Source: Hansfordia pulvinata (lineage: Eukaryota > Ascomycota > Sordariomycetes > Xylariales). From it: 64,000 nt of DNA. The stretch is taken from contig BJKQ01000010.1 in assembly GCA_006538405.1 (NCBI GenBank), positions 310,001-374,000 of the forward strand, written 5' to 3'. The translations under genes were made by a program, and so were the position numbers. Each line of letters opens with the position of its first letter. The stretch's first letter is position 1. Of this stretch, positions 24,567 through 37,774 are shown one piece after another. The notes beneath the pieces are model-generated. The model was given only the letters and a program-made list of their open reading frames with translations, did no database searches and was not told where the DNA came from.

Positions 24567-27500
24567 ATGGCTTCCGAAGCTCCAGAAGATGTCGCTAGCC
24601 AGTCACCAGCTGCTGCCTCGGCGTGGGAACAAGGCGGAGCGGAGGAAACTGCTGAAAATCTGAACCAGATTTCTTCAAATACTGAGCATAGCGATCAACT
24701 TCAAGAACCTGACATGTCTGTTGACCCAGCTTCCCATGCCGCGCGTGATTCCCCTCCCAATGACGATGAGGATGCCGGGGAGTACGACCCTGAGTCCGTC
24801 ACCTTCACTGCCCCTTCACCACCCGGCCCAGCCCCAGACCCCGAACACCAAACCGAGTCGGCTCCGGCCACTGTCGATCAGGAAACCTCCGCCGCCGGAA
24901 CCCCGGCCGACGAGAACGAGGCGCCAGAAGTAGCGCCCGAAGCTGCCACGGATGGCGCTACAGAGGCGGCCGATGGCGACGCGCCTGCCGACAACACTCC
25001 CGCTGCCGACGGAACTCCCGCCCCTGGAGATGAGCAACCTCGGCCTGCCAGAAAACCTAAGACGGCTGGCGGCTTTCTTGTTGGCTCTTCCGACGATGAG
25101 GACGATGCTCCGAGCCCCCCTCCCGGCACATCCGCCACGGACCAGCTGAAGCCTCTGCCAGTCAGCGCCCAGCCCCAAATCTACAGTCCTCAGCCGTCTG
25201 CCGAACAGACCCCGGCTCAGCTTGCTCAAGTGAGCGTTCCTGCGCCCCTGGGAAATTCCGCGCCGAGCAACGGCACCCCTACCAACGCCGCCCCCATAGC
25301 CAGGCTCCCCGCGGACAACGTTGGCATGTGGGAAGACCGTGTCAAGCAAGATTCGCGCGGGGATCTTGATGCCTGGCTTGCTCTGATCCAGGAGCAGCGC
25401 AGGCGCCACAAAATCGACGACGCAAGGGCAGTCTACGAGCGGTTCTTCAAATTCTTCCCCCAATCTGTAAGCATTTACAAATTACTCTTGCCCGCGCCGT
25501 TCATCATCCATCAGGAGTGCGCTGACATTCTCTAGGCCGAGATCTGGGTCGAGTATCTCGACATGGAATTGAGTCTCGACAACTTTCAGCAGGCCGAGGG
25601 GATCTTCGGACGCACTCTGCTCTCCGTCCCCAACGTCAAGCTTTGGACAGCCTATCTCAACTACATCCGGCGCAGGAACGATCTGAATGACCCCTCTGGC
25701 CAGGCCCGCCAAATCGTGAACTCATCCTACGAGTTTGTTCTGAACAGCATTGGCCAAGATCGAGATGCCGGCCAGATCTGGCATGACTACATCCAGTTCC
25801 TCAAGTCGGGCCCCGGCCAGATCGGGGGGAGCAGTTGGCAAGACCAGCAGAAGATGGACCTGCTCCGCAAGGCGTACCAGCGCGCCATTTGCATACCCAT
25901 GGCCAACCTGAACGCGTTGTGGAAAGAGTACGACCAGTTCGAGCTGGGTCTCAACAAAATGACAGGCCGCAAGTTCCTCCAAGAGAGGTCGCCATCCTAC
26001 ATGACGGCCCGCAGCGCCAACACTCACTTGGAAAACATCACCCGCGGCCTACGCCGGACCAGCCTGCCCCGTCTACCTCCGGCCCCGGGCTGCGACGGAG
26101 ACCAGGACTACGCCGAGCAGGTGAATCTGTGGAAGGCCTGGATTGCATGGGAGAAGGGCGACCCGCTCGTGCTCCAGAATGACGACCCTGAGGCATACCG
26201 GCAGAGGATATTGCACGTTTACAAACAGGCCCTGATGGCTCTGCGCTTCTGGTCCGAGATGTGGGTTGACACCGCCGAGTGGTGCTTCGAAAACAACATT
26301 ACTAGCAAAGAGGGCCAGGATATTGGCCTCACTTTCCTCGTTGACGGTGTCGCTGCCAACCCCGAGAGCTCTCTGCTGGCGCTCAAGCATGCCGACCGAA
26401 TCGAATCGACGCACACCATCGGCGAGGGAGATGCTGGCAAGTCAGCTCTTGGTCAGGCCGTCAGAGCCCCAATTGACGGCACGCTGTCTACTCTCTACGA
26501 CATGGTCAAAAGTCTGAAAGAAAAAGAGACGGCTGCTGTCAAGCAAGTCAGGGAGGACGACTCGCAAGATGCCGCCGAGAACCAGCAGCCTGACGACGAC
26601 GAAGGAGAGGCCCCCGAAAAGCCTTTCCAGGTCAGCAAGGAGCACCGTATCAAGGCCATTCAAGACGGCTTCGCGGGGCAGATCCATATGCTCTCGCAGC
26701 ATATCTCATACCTATGGATCGCGCTGGCTCGCTCGTTCCGCCGCATCCACGGTCAAGGCAAAGGCGGCCCGTCCACCCTGGGCTTCCGCATGATCTTCAC
26801 GGAAGCGCGCGCCAAGGGACGACTGACGAGCGATGTATATGTCGCCATTGCCAATATGGAGTGGGAGATCTACCAGGACCCGGTGGCAACCAAGATCTTT
26901 GAACGGGGCGCCAAACTGTTCCCTGAGGATGAGTTTTTCTTTGTGGAATACCTGAAGCACCTCCACACCAAACACGACTTTACAAGTAAGCCACTCTAAT
27001 CCCATGTCCCAGGAAGCTGCGCTAACCCGTCCTTCACAGATGCTCGTGTAGTCTTCTCACAAGCCGTCAAGCGGCTTCGGGAGAAGGCCAACAGCGATGG
27101 CTCGTTGGTGGCGAAACTCAAGCCACTCTACTCATACTTCCATAAGTACGAGGCAAAGTACGGGGAGCTGGCTCAAATCAAGGAGCTTGAGAAGCAGATG
27201 AACGAGCTTTTCCCCCAGGACCCCAGCCTTGCCCACTTCGCGGCGCGCGTGTCGTCCGACCGATTCGATCCAATCGCGTCCCGAGTCATTGTCTCGCCCA
27301 CCGCCCAGATGCGACCCAAGCTGATGCAGTCCGTTGAGACTGCCGATGTTGCCATGCGGGACACCCCTCCGCCCGTCGTTCCCGTGGAGCGCAGCCCGCG
27401 TCCCCAGTTCCTGCAGACGACCAATTCGCCCAAGCGTCCGTTCCAAGCCGACGAGGATGATTACGACCCGCCGCGCAAGGTTGCTCGTGGCGCTTCGCCC

Positions 27501-28077
27501 TTGAAGGGCGCGGCAGGCCGCCGACTGGACCAGCAGCGCAGGGCTCAACACGGCGGGGGTTCCTCTTCGCACTCCAAGACGCCGGCACCCATCCCCCGCG
27601 ACATCACTTTTCTTCTCGGCCTCATCCCCCGGCTGCGTCTTTCCACTCGCATCGGTTCAACTCGGAGGGGCTGGTGCGTCTACTCGGCAATACCAATGTT
27701 CCTGACTACAACGATTGGAGGGCGATGCAGAACACCGGACAGACCCAAGCGCACACCCGAAATGCGTCAGCTTCGGAGTACTCCGGTCACGGTTACAACC
27801 GAGACTCACCAGGTCCGACCGGCCGGCCGTTGAGCCCCTTCAGCGGGTCACGTCCTGGCCAGGCTTCAGCACCGTACCGGAATTCGCCTCTGCGGCCGGG
27901 GTCCAGCGGGTCATATGAGCCTCCCCAGCCGCCTTCCACGGGGCGGGACCAAGTCAGTTCAATCCGGCTGCACAGTCTCAGGGCGGCGGATACTCTGCGT
28001 GGCAGGGAGGAGCCTACTCCGCTCCCAATCACTATGCGGGCCAGTCTCAGCAACCTCACCATGGTGGTTGGAACTAG
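24567..28077 (+). CDS. rna14: mRNA 3'-end processing protein RNA14 (CstF-77 homologue), two frame breaks in last exon
   Basis: Exons are 24567-25466, 25536-26985 and 27040-28077; about 1129 residues after restoring two bases. RNA14 is the HAT-repeat scaffold of cleavage factor IA, needed for cleavage and polyadenylation of pre-mRNA in the nucleus. The N-terminal 250 residues are acidic, Pro/Ala-rich and probably disordered, a usual extension in moulds. HAT repeats start near residue 255 (WEDRVKQDSRGDLDAWLALI) and run to about residue 880. The conserved PRDITFLLGLIP monkeytail region then follows. After it the frame changes at 27626-27630 (run of five C) and the expected continuation FNSEGLVRLLGNTNVPDY is found one frame over. 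A second change at 27940-27947 (G runs) rejoins a Gln/Gly-rich tail ending HHGGWN. The start is the first ATG in frame after a C/T-rich leader. Confidence 0.95.
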
Positions 28078-28534
28078 TTTTCCTCGGAGTCTTTTGGTTA
28101 GATGTTGACAGGCACCGTATTGGACGATTGGAAGAGTCAATTCGGAGAGGCTGCGCCATGCTCAGCAATGTAAAGTAATGAAGACGGAGGGGGGGGGAAG
28201 GGGGTCGCACTGTTAATGACGTTCAATCAGGCACATGAGTTTTGATGATGTAGCCGCGCCGACGGCTGCAAAACGCAACATGGAGAGGAGTAGCGTTGAC
28301 ATAAAAATACAATCAGATATCTACCTACCCGTGCATACCGTGCACACATGGCAGCCTGCAGCCGTGTCGAAGCCATCGTCTCGTGCGTAGCCCACCGCCG
28401 CAGGGGTCCCCGACGTGATCCTCCCGGCCCCCTATGCAGTCTTTAAGAGGCGGTCTGAAACCCGTTCTTGCCCCGCCTCTCTCCTTTCTCTCCAGCTAGC
28501 TGGTCTCTCTTACCATCGTGCACCAAGGCAGTGG
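28078..28534. other. Convergent intergenic region between RNA14 and the NmrA-like gene
   Basis: Contains the two 3' untranslated regions and a G-run near 28190. No gene was seen. Confidence 0.5.
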
Positions 28535-29976
28535 TCACTCGGCGGCGAAGGTGGCGTCGAACACGCGGGTCACGGCGGCGGGGACGTCCTTGTACGGCTC
28601 GAGCAGGCCGCGGACCAGCAGGTCGTCGAGGGAGCGCTTCTCGAGGCCGGCCGGACCCGGACCCGGACCCGGACCCGGACACGGCAGTGGATCCCACACG
28701 TCATCGCCCAGCGCGCCGACCAGGCGGCCCTCGCCCCAGGTGCGGCGGCAGTACCAGGACAGCGCCAGCGGGCTGCCGGCCGCGATGCAGGAGTCGACCT
28801 CGGACCGGGCCTTGGCCAGGGAGTGGGTTATCACCGTCGGAGGTGCGGCGGTGGTGGTGGGGGAGCGGGGGCGGCGACGGGACATGGCGTCGGCTATCTG
28901 GGCGCCGGTGCAGCGCAGCTCGGAGAGGGCGAGGGCGCGGCCTGCCAGGGAGGCTGGGGGGTTGGTGGCGAAGATGGAGGCGTAGGAGGCTGCTACGTAG
29001 CGGCGGGTGCTGGGGGAGGCGGGTTAGTTAGGGGCGGTTGTGGGATGTGTTGAGGAGGGGCGAGGGAGAAGGGGAAAGGTAGTATACGCCTCGAGGTCGT
29101 GAAGAGGGGAGTACATGAAAGTAACTCACCAGATGTTCAGCTCCTGGTTGGCGCTGTCGCCCGTGAAGACGATGCGGTTGCCTGGCAGGTCGATGCCCAT
29201 GATGCTGGTTTCGCGAGCTGGTTAGCTGGGCGGCGTGATGATGTCGTGATCGAGAGGGGGGAATTCGCCCGTAGAGGAGGGAACGGTTGGCGTCCGGCAA
29301 TCCCCTTTCTCTATTCTAACCACCCCACCCCCCCCCCCCCCCCCCCCTCCCCACTCCCCGCGAAAAAAAATAACAACAGACGGTCTAAGAAAAACGTACC
29401 CGATGGACAGGGTCGACTCGGCGAAGCAGCCCACGCGGACCGAGGCGGTGGCGACGCCGAGGTCGCGGGCGGCGGCCTCGACGGCGGCCTTGGCCCGGTT
29501 GACGCGGACGCGGCGGCCCTGCTCGTCCCATGCCGGGAAGCCCAGGTCCGACGGCACGAAGAGCCGGACGCCCGTGTCGGGCAGCGCCGCGACCAGTGCG
29601 TGCTGGCGCTCGATGCCCTCGTGGCCTACGAGGGAGCTGTTCGTTTGTGGGCAAAGGCGTCAGCTTTTTTTTTCTTTCTCCTATTTCCAACACCCCCAAA
29701 AAGTCTGCTTCCCTTATAAAAGCATGGGGGGAGATGGTAGAGGTGAAACGCAGGGGCTTACATGAGTATGTCAATGTCTTGCAGCGCGGCGACCAGCGCG
29801 GCGCGGTCCGCATCGACGTCGACCTTGACGCAGCGCACGGCGGCCGGGAGGCCCGAGACGTCGGAGCCGGGCCGGTAGATGACGGTGATGGGCGCGCCCG
29901 AGGCGATCAGGGCCGCGACAATGGCGGAGCTGGCCCAGCCGCGGTGGCCGTAGACGGCGATGCGGTTGTATGTCAT
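28535..29976 (-). CDS. NmrA-like / isoflavone reductase-like NAD(P)-binding protein
   Basis: Exons on the minus strand are 29976-29762, 29636-29400, 29204-29130 and 29009-28535; 333 residues, all junctions in phase and no frame break. The N-terminus has a Rossmann beta-alpha-beta with a GHRGWAS loop in place of the usual GxTGxxG, followed by VIYRPGSDVSGLP. Family-typical segments follow: GHEGIERQHALVAAL, VRLFVPSDLGFP, VGCFAESTL, and GNRIVFTGDSANQELNIW. Members are either NmrA-type redox sensors or reductases of small phenolics and related substrates. The sequence alone does not say which. Near the C-terminus a (GGACCC)n stretch encodes five Pro-Gly pairs. Exon 3 is only 75 bases. The intron after exon 2 carries a run of about 20 C. 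Confidence 0.85.
28651..28681 (+). repeat. (GGACCC)n hexanucleotide repeat inside the NmrA-like coding region
   Basis: Five near-perfect GGACCC units; on the coding (minus) strand they encode a Pro-Gly dipeptide repeat. The length is a multiple of three, so variation would not break the frame. Confidence 0.85.
29328..29347 (+). repeat. Poly-C tract of about 20 bases in an intron
   Basis: An unbroken run of about 20 C within the second intron (29205-29399) of the NmrA-like gene. On the coding strand it is poly-G. Confidence 0.85.
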
Positions 29977-32900
29977 GGCGGTTTCGTCGGGTGGAGATCC
30001 GGTGGCTGGCCGGTGTGATGGTGTCGTCGCTGTCTGTGTCTCTGCCTTGGTTCTGTCCTCGCGGCCCAGTACGACTTCTCCTTTGCGTGCTTGATGAATC
30101 GGCGGGGTGGCTCAGATACTCGTCTCGACGCACTTCTCGCGGCTTAAATACGTGATCAGATCAGCCTCTCCCGACAAGCCCGCCACTATCCACATGGCAG
30201 TCCATCGCCTCGCCCGTCTAACTCGAAGGGGGGACCGACTGCCGACCTCACGCGGGCAGTTAGGTAAGGTAATGCCGTGCCTCACGAGCGCAGCCTCAGC
30301 CGCGCAAGGATGGGCGGGTCACGGCGGGTGAGTCAAGGTCTGGCCGACTAACCGCGACACTAACTTAGTCAATACCGCCTTTGCCGTTTGAGGGGATAAT
30401 ATCCCCGGTTATCCCCTCTGCGCAGCTCGGGCTTCGCTGCCACGGACATAGTCCGAAGTCCGCCGCTTGTAGCAACACCTTGGGCGAGTTTTCCTAGCAC
30501 CGCGAGGCCGTGTGTTGGTCCCGCAGCATCCATGCTGAATGGAGGCTGGCCAGCTGCAACTGCATCCATGTACGAGAAGAGGTATGTAGGTAGGTCCCTA
30601 ATAGAGTGATAACTCACTACCAAATGCCATGGATGTTCCCTTTCCGCCCTCCATGTCGTTGACCCCGGGGCTTCCGCTCCGCTCCGCCGCGAGGGACAAT
30701 CCGGGGCACGCAGGAGGCCGCCGTTTGTCGATTGCGCCTTGCGTCGCGGCTCCAGCTTGCAGCTGGGTACATGTATATCGTAGCTGCGGCGTGTACCCGT
30801 TACATGTGGATTGTCCCGTTGGGAGACACACCCGTCTCCCACCAGACCGGGAATGCGGGCACTGCATCAAGTGGCTGATGTATGTGTACAAGGCGGGAGG
30901 AGGTACGAGCATGCGGGAATGGACGAATAAGGTGAATGCCCAGTAGGTGTGGTATTTCGACTGTTGACGTCGCTCATTCTGTATCCCGGAACAGACACAC
31001 ACATACACACACATTTGATACACCCCGTTCCGTGGACGCGGATAAGGGGGCGTCTCCAGCTGCTGCCAACCCGCGGTTTGGGATGCTGGGAAGCGTCTTC
31101 AAACGGAGCACAGGCACCCAACCCTCCCGAGCCCATCCATTGAAGGTAAAGTCCGGACGGGAGCCTGTATCTACCTACCTACACACAATATAGTGAGGTT
31201 ACGTATGTAGGTACGCAGGTTACAGGGGTTGTAGGCACGCATGGGTCGGTCCGCTGCTGGAGCTGCTACACCACAGCGCGGGTTGCGCATCCATGGTGAC
31301 ACAGACACAGACACAGACACCAGACAGCACTGTCCATCCATGCACATCCCGGCCTTGCAGTCCCATTTTGGCGCTGGGATATCCGGATACCTACGTCACG
31401 TTCCGTGTTCCAAGTGCTCGGACGAACGCAAACTGGCTCCGGATGTTCAATAACTTCGCTACTGTGGGCAAGTGGTCAGAGCATGGAGGCGAGACTCCCG
31501 CAAGGTACCAGGTAGACATCTACGCGTACATAAGCGGCTCTTTGTTTGCTTCCTTCCCGGTCACCAATGTGAATACATCAGATGTAGGTGTGTCGGTTTC
31601 TGGTAAATCCCCCACCCCTTTTTTTGAATGCAATACCCGCGCAAGGGGGGGCCGCTCCTCTTGCAACACCCCCCCTTAGCCGATACGGACTGTCGCATCG
31701 CGACGCGCGACAGGCCACCAGCGAGCGGCAGGCGGCGTATGATGGCTTTGCTTTACGCCATGGCCTTGTCCCGCCGAACAAGCTGGCTTGGTCCGCCACA
31801 TCACCCACATGACGCGAATCTGAGCCGGCGCGACGGTGCCTGGAAGCTGCAAACGACACCCCGGGCGTGACTTTTGGAAGCTGTCCCGATCTCTCTCCAG
31901 TGTCGTGTACCGTGTGGATCGCCTGGTATGGGTTCGCTTCCAGGCAGGCGGCCCAGGTGGGCGATTCAAAGTGCCTCGCCGCGCAAGCAAGTCACTGACA
32001 GGCGTGCCATGGCCTGCTTACCAACGTCGCCCCGGCTGCTCGCTTCGTATTGCTCGTCCGACTGTCGTGCAGGCCGCACTGAGCGGTCAAGTCATGGCGG
32101 CATCGCCTGATCTGATTCGGAGCGCAGGCAGGCTGCGGCGCTCTGAGCAAAACGTCGGGTAATGGTTGGATGGGCGGAAGCGCGCCGTCGCGTTGAAACT
32201 CGGTATTGTCTGTCGGCTAACGCCCAGCCGCCGACGGTGCGCACGGATGCAAATAGAGTCGGAAAAGGCCTTGCTGCGTTTCGCTCGGTGCGGTCATCGC
32301 TGGCTGGCCGGGCGTCTATCCCGTGGACGGTAAAGGGCAAAGTAGGTGGTAGGTAGTGCAGGGTTAGCAAAGCAGGCAGGTCGCCGCCGCTGGTAAACAT
32401 TCGGCTACTACATAGGTAGGAATACGTGTACGCATGGCACCTTTCGGGCAGTGACTATTGTGACCCGACAATACCGACCGGCCTCACGCCAGCAATCAAC
32501 CCTCTGCCATCAAACGATCCCCCAAGCACCAACTGCTAGCTTAGGCAGAAGTTCGCCGCATGATATAAAACCGAGCTTTTCCTCCGGTAAGAGTGGCTCG
32601 TCTTTTTCTTGTTCCCGCCGTCTACCTGGTCTATCCCAAGCCTAAGTCTCGGTACCGCGAAGCCCTTCAGCCCGTCCGCTTCTCAAGAAAGCTTCCTCAG
32701 CTCAATACACCATCACCCCGCCGCACTCTATCACAGAGAAAAGCAAAGCAAAACAAAACAAGTGAGTCAGCCCAGTCAGTTGCCGCCGGCCGTGTCCTCT
32801 CCGCTACTCTACCTACCTACGTATCTGTGCTCCAACGCTGTCACATGCCTATCACATGCCATTCTACTCTCTGACAAACGGACTCAAGTTGAGGACTTGG

Positions 32901-33385
32901 ACATCAAACGTCACCTCACCGTTTCACCTCCATCACTTCAACCACTTCGTCACCTCCCAACCCTTTCGTAATCATCGTCTTCATTGACGTCCGAACCATA
33001 GGTAGGTAAGCCCGATGCTTCCTGATCGTATGGGCGGCGCTTTGAGTTTATTGGCTGCCACATCTCTTTGATCTCATCATACATCTGCACTGCTCCGGGC
33101 CACGAGACGCCCAGCTGGCTTTCTCGTTGACCAAGTCGAATTCATTCACGGGCTCCCCTTCCCACATCACCTGCCCTGCATACCTGCACCTAACCCTTCA
33201 AAACTTCGTCTGACGGCGCTCGCCTTGCTGGTTCCTGACACCAAGACCCAACAGATAGTTGTTTCCCAGGTAACGAACCCCTCTTACCCATCTTCGTAAG
33301 AAACACACAACCCAGCTCGGTAGGTGCCAGCCCAGGTTTACTCATCGTCAAAGTCTCGTCGTCACGGTCTGCGGACAGTCGCTTG
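29977..33385. other. Intergenic region upstream of the Argonaute gene
   Basis: More than 3 kb with no gene I can support. It holds the NmrA-like promoter at the left and several TAGGTA/TACCTA motifs (for example 30587-30597 and 31170-31182), a short CA repeat near 30995-31012 and an ACAGAC repeat near 31298-31320. Open frames overlap on both strands without domains. Confidence 0.45.
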
Positions 33386-34593
33386 CTGTGGTACTTGCTA
33401 CCTACCCCAGACGCCTGCCCACCTACCTGAGGTACCTTGGTATATGCAGACTTGACTGTTCCTTCCTCTGGACTGAACAAACGATTCTTGACTTGCCGTA
33501 CCTTCCCAACCCATTACCGCCCCACCTGCTTCAACAGACACACTCCCGTCTACGGTACCTTCTTTTTCCCTTGCCTTTGGTTCAGAATCATCACGAATCT
33601 GTTCTCCCACATCCATCCACCCACCTGTCCACTTCATCCACTCCGTCCTGCAACATCATCAACAGCCCATGATTGTTGTCTCCCTCATCATCAACACACA
33701 CTGCGTTCATCGACGGGCCTCGTCATACGTTGTCCACTACACAGACTCTGGCTCTACCTCCTTCTCTTACCATCCCACCTCATCTATGCTACCTCTTTGA
33801 CCTTTGTCACCAACGCGTCTCAAACTGACTCGCCTTTTCAGACACTCGTCTTCACCCACAACCATCTCGGACCGCCGACGTTCTGGTAAGTCTCTCCCTG
33901 CGCTCTTCATGAACACAACCTTCCCATCTGAACATCACCCTGCGGCCTACTTCCATCTGCCTCGGCACAACTGTTCGTTTGCCTAGGTACCTACGAAACA
34001 CCTACCATTCCTTCGACCACTTCTGCTTCGAAACATACCTGCTGTTCAACTACCCCATCACCTTCTCTGCCCTCCACTCCAACCCATCCCTCGACATATA
34101 CATCCCAGTCCATTCTCCTTCTCGTCTCGTCTATCCCCACCCACACTATCATAACCTCATCTCACCATTTACACCCAGCTACCACTCGTGAGTACGTCCA
34201 TCACATTCAGCATCCCCCGCTTCCTTGCCTCCTCTCTTGACTTCCATCTCATTCCTGCAAGTGCATCCCGAGCCATACCATCAATACACTCAGCCCCATC
34301 TTTCCTCAGCAACACTTCGATCTCCACCAGAGGCCCCTCATTCTTACTCGCCTCCAATTGACCCTCATCACCCCGTCTGCATCTCATCGAGCTCATGATC
34401 ACAACTTCGAACCATCCACTGACCGTCAGCAGTCGACAGCCTGTCTCCAGAACGAATACTACCCTCATCACGCTAACCACATCAAGCAAGCCAACCAACA
34501 GTAAGCAAGCCCTCCTATCACCTTCAATACACACGGAACCCTCATCACCTCGTCTAATCACCTCGATACTGATTCCCCGCAGAATCAGCAGTC
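33386..34593 (+). promoter_or_regulatory. G-poor, pyrimidine-rich leader of the Argonaute gene with probable 5' UTR introns
   Basis: For about 1.2 kb before the Argonaute ATG the plus strand is conspicuously low in G and rich in C, T and A, the usual look of a fungal 5' leader. Three donor/acceptor pairs can be proposed: GTAAGT at 33886 with CCTAG ending 33986, GTGAGT at 34189 with TCAG near 34313, and GTAAGC at 34501 with CGCAG ending 34582. Only the last is strong. Confidence 0.5.
34501..34582 (+). other. Predicted 5' UTR intron of the Argonaute gene
   Basis: An 82-base interval that begins GTAAGC, contains CTAAT as a branch-like site, and ends CCCCGCAG eleven bases before the ATG at 34594. 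Its size and signals match coding introns in the window. Confidence 0.6.
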
Positions 34594-37500
34594 ATGTCTA
34601 AGTACACTGGCTCCGCTCAACCCTTTGAGGCGCGCAACGAAGCTCTTGCCCAGATGGTGGACATGGGCCTCGATGGCGCTTCAGACCGCCCCCCACGCGG
34701 CTCGCAGGCTGGATCCCGATCTGGGTCCCAGCCCGTCTCCCCCGCCGGCTCTCGCCGCGGTTCCGACGCTGGTTCAAACCCACCTGCCAGAAGCAACCCC
34801 TTCAAACAAGGAATGGGTTACGACCCGGCTAAGCCGGCCCAGATGACTCCAGCTGAGCTCGTCGGCAAGCGAGTTGACTTGCCTGCCGATGCTTATGCTT
34901 CGGTAAGCCCCTTGCTCCCGCTAAAAGTCTAGGTCTCAACACTAACAATACACAGATCAAGGGCAAGTCTCGTTTCGCGGCTCGCCCCGGATACAACACT
35001 GATAAAACTGCCGTCCCCGTCAAACTGCAGCTCAACACTTTCGCAGTTAAGCAATACCCCTCAAGAGACGTTTTCCAGTACGACGTCACGGTCCGTCCCA
35101 ACCCGGATGAGAAGGCCGCTCTTGTGAGCAAATGCTGGTTGTCCAAGGCCTCTGAAGACGCGCGTCGCGAACTTGGAGGCAAGTGGCTCTACGATGGTCA
35201 CAAGCTTGCTTGGTCGTCGATGCTCGTTCCAGAGCAAAGGATCACTGTCGACCTTGATCGCGAGTCCGGCAGGCAGCCCCGCGCTGGAGGTCGAGGCCAC
35301 AATGGGCCCTACACTCTGGTCATCAAGCAGACAACCAAGGTGCGCATGCAGGCCCTTGAATCCTACCTGAGGGGCGGTGCTTCGTGGGACGAGTCTGTGC
35401 TGGAGGCCATGAACTTCCTTGACCATGTCATGCGCCAGCACCCGTCAGAGTCCGAACAACTCATTCAGATCAAACGCAACTTCTACCCAAAGGCCGGCGC
35501 AGGCATCGGAGGAAACAAACTCTGCGACTGGCTTGAAGTCATCAAGGGGACATACTCTGCTTTCAGACTTGGCGATTCAATCCTGAATCGTGGCACTGGG
35601 CTCAGTGTCAACGTCGATGTTTCAAACACGGCCTTCTGGATTCCGGGCATCATGACCGACAAGGCATTGCTCATGTGGAGAGATTCGGGCCTCGCCCCCA
35701 GAGGAGAGCCTACCATAGCTGGCCTGGAAGCGGCACTCCGTCCCGTCAGAGGTCCCAACGACTCTCGCGGACAGCCAATTCCTCAGATGTCAGAGGCGTT
35801 CAAGCTGTTGCGCCGCTTCGCCAAGCTCAAGTTCACAGTCACCCACATTCGAGACCAGGGAAATGGACCCAGGAAGATATACACGGTCAAGCGTGTCATG
35901 TGGGAGCCATCAACTCACCGAGGTGGCTGCTACCCCAAGACTGTGAAGTTCATGAAGAAGTACGTCGTCAACGGCTGCGAGGAAGAGAGGGAGGTTACAG
36001 TATACCAGCATTTCGTGGAGACCTACAACATCCGCCTACGACATGAGAACCTTCCTCTCGTCGAAACCATGAAAGGTGCCTTCTTCCCGATGGAGGTCTG
36101 CATGATACTGCCTTTTCAGCGGTATCAAGCCAAGCTTGATCCAGACCAAGTAAGTCCACACGTGTTTTCCTTCTATAAGCATATTGACTAATCGCACTGC
36201 AGACATCCAGAATGATCAAGATCGCGGTGACCCGGCCCAGAGTCCGAAAGGAAGCGATCATGAGCGGCGTGAACAATCTCGCTTGGTCGCGCGATCCTTA
36301 CCTCAACGCCTTCGGGATCGACATCAACCCGAACATGACGGTGACGGACGCCCGAGTGCTCAAGAACCCAAAAGTCCACTTCGCCAACGGCAGCATCGAC
36401 CCTGGCGTCTCAGGCAGGTGGGACCTCAGAGGCAAGAAGTTCATCAGGCCCAACACGGTTCCTCTGACCAACTGGGGAATATTCGTTTATGGCAACGCGG
36501 TCCAAATGGCCCACCTGAATGCCTTCTCCCAAAACTTTATGAGTGTTTACCGCAGCCATGGCGGAATTATCCAAGGGCAGCCTGTGCTTCAACAGATCAC
36601 CTATTCCCAAGCCTCACATGGTGGCGAAGCGGTCAAAATTGCCTACGATGCCGTCAAAGCGAAGGCGAAGGGCATCCCTCAGATGCTCTTCTTCGTTCTA
36701 CCGAACAAGAACCAGCTTGTGTACCGACGCATGAAGAAGAGCGCCGACTGCCGCTACAGCGTTGTGTCACAGATGCTCTTCGCTGATCATGTCAAGAAAA
36801 ACCAAGGCCAATACTGCAGCAACGTGGCTATGAAGGTCAATGCCAAGATGGGAGGAGCCAGCACCATCGTCGCCCCCAACTACCCCAAGTCGGCCACCTA
36901 TTACGAGAAACCTACCATGGTCATTGGGCTCGATGTTTCCCATGCACCTCCTGGAATGGATGCTCCTTCGATGGCTGCCATGTCTGTGTCTCTGGACAAG
37001 CATGCCAATCGTTATGCTGGCACATGCGAGACCAATGGCGAAAGACACGAGGTTGTTGGTGAGACGGTCATGCGACGCCTCTTCGAAAAGATCTTGAACT
37101 ACTGGCAACGAATCAACAACGGTCGCTCGCCCCAGCATATCTACTACTTCCGAGATGGTTGCGCTGAAGGCCAGTTCCAGCAGGTGCTCGATATTGAAGT
37201 CAAGGCTTTAAGAGACATGTTCACCAGCCGTGACCTACCAGCACCCATGATTACGGTCATCGTGGCCACAAAGAGACACCACATTCGGTTCTTCCCGAGG
37301 CCAGGTGACCGTGACGGGGCTGACAAGAATGACAACCCGGTTCCAGGAACGCTGGTGGAGCATGATGCAACGCACCCTTTCCACTGGGACTTCTACCTGT
37401 CAAGCCACTCGGCCATCCAGGGAACCGCCCGACCTGTTCATTACCAGGTCATTCTCGATGAAGCCAAATTGTCCGCCAACTTCCTGCAAAAGATGATTTA

Positions 37501-37774
37501 CGAACAATGCTACCAGTACGTTCGTTCTACCACGCCGGTGTCACTGCATCCCGCCGTATACTACGCCCACATCATCTCCAACAGGGCTGCTGCGCACGAA
37601 GACATCCACGCTTCGCAGCAGGAAATGGAGCACCAAGGCAAACAGGGTTTCCCCATGGGCAAGACGAACTCGGAAATCTACCCTGATGGCACCCCGGATA
37701 AGTGGTTGATGCCCATGACAGGAGGAGAGGGGCCTAACATTCAGCACATCAACACAACGATGTGGTTTATCTAG
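34594..37774 (+). CDS. ago: Argonaute protein, QDE-2-like, slicer residues present
   Basis: Exons are 34594-34902, 34956-36149 and 36203-37774; 1024 residues, both introns in phase 0, no frame break. Argonautes bind small RNAs and silence matching transcripts. Residues 30-75 form a Gly-Ser-Arg-rich disordered stretch with repeated GSR/GSD units. After it come the N, linker-1, PAZ (about residues 330-450), linker-2, Mid and Piwi domains. The Piwi domain (about 660-1000) has Asp745 in GLDVSHAPPG, Asp819 in YFRDGCAEGQF and His957 in YYAHIISNR, matching the catalytic Asp/Asp/His positions of slicing Argonautes. The protein ends NTTMWFI, a typical Argonaute C-terminus. Fungi of this group usually have a QDE-2 (quelling) and an SMS-2 (meiotic silencing) paralogue; I lean to QDE-2 because of the N-terminal extension, without certainty. 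Confidence 0.96.
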
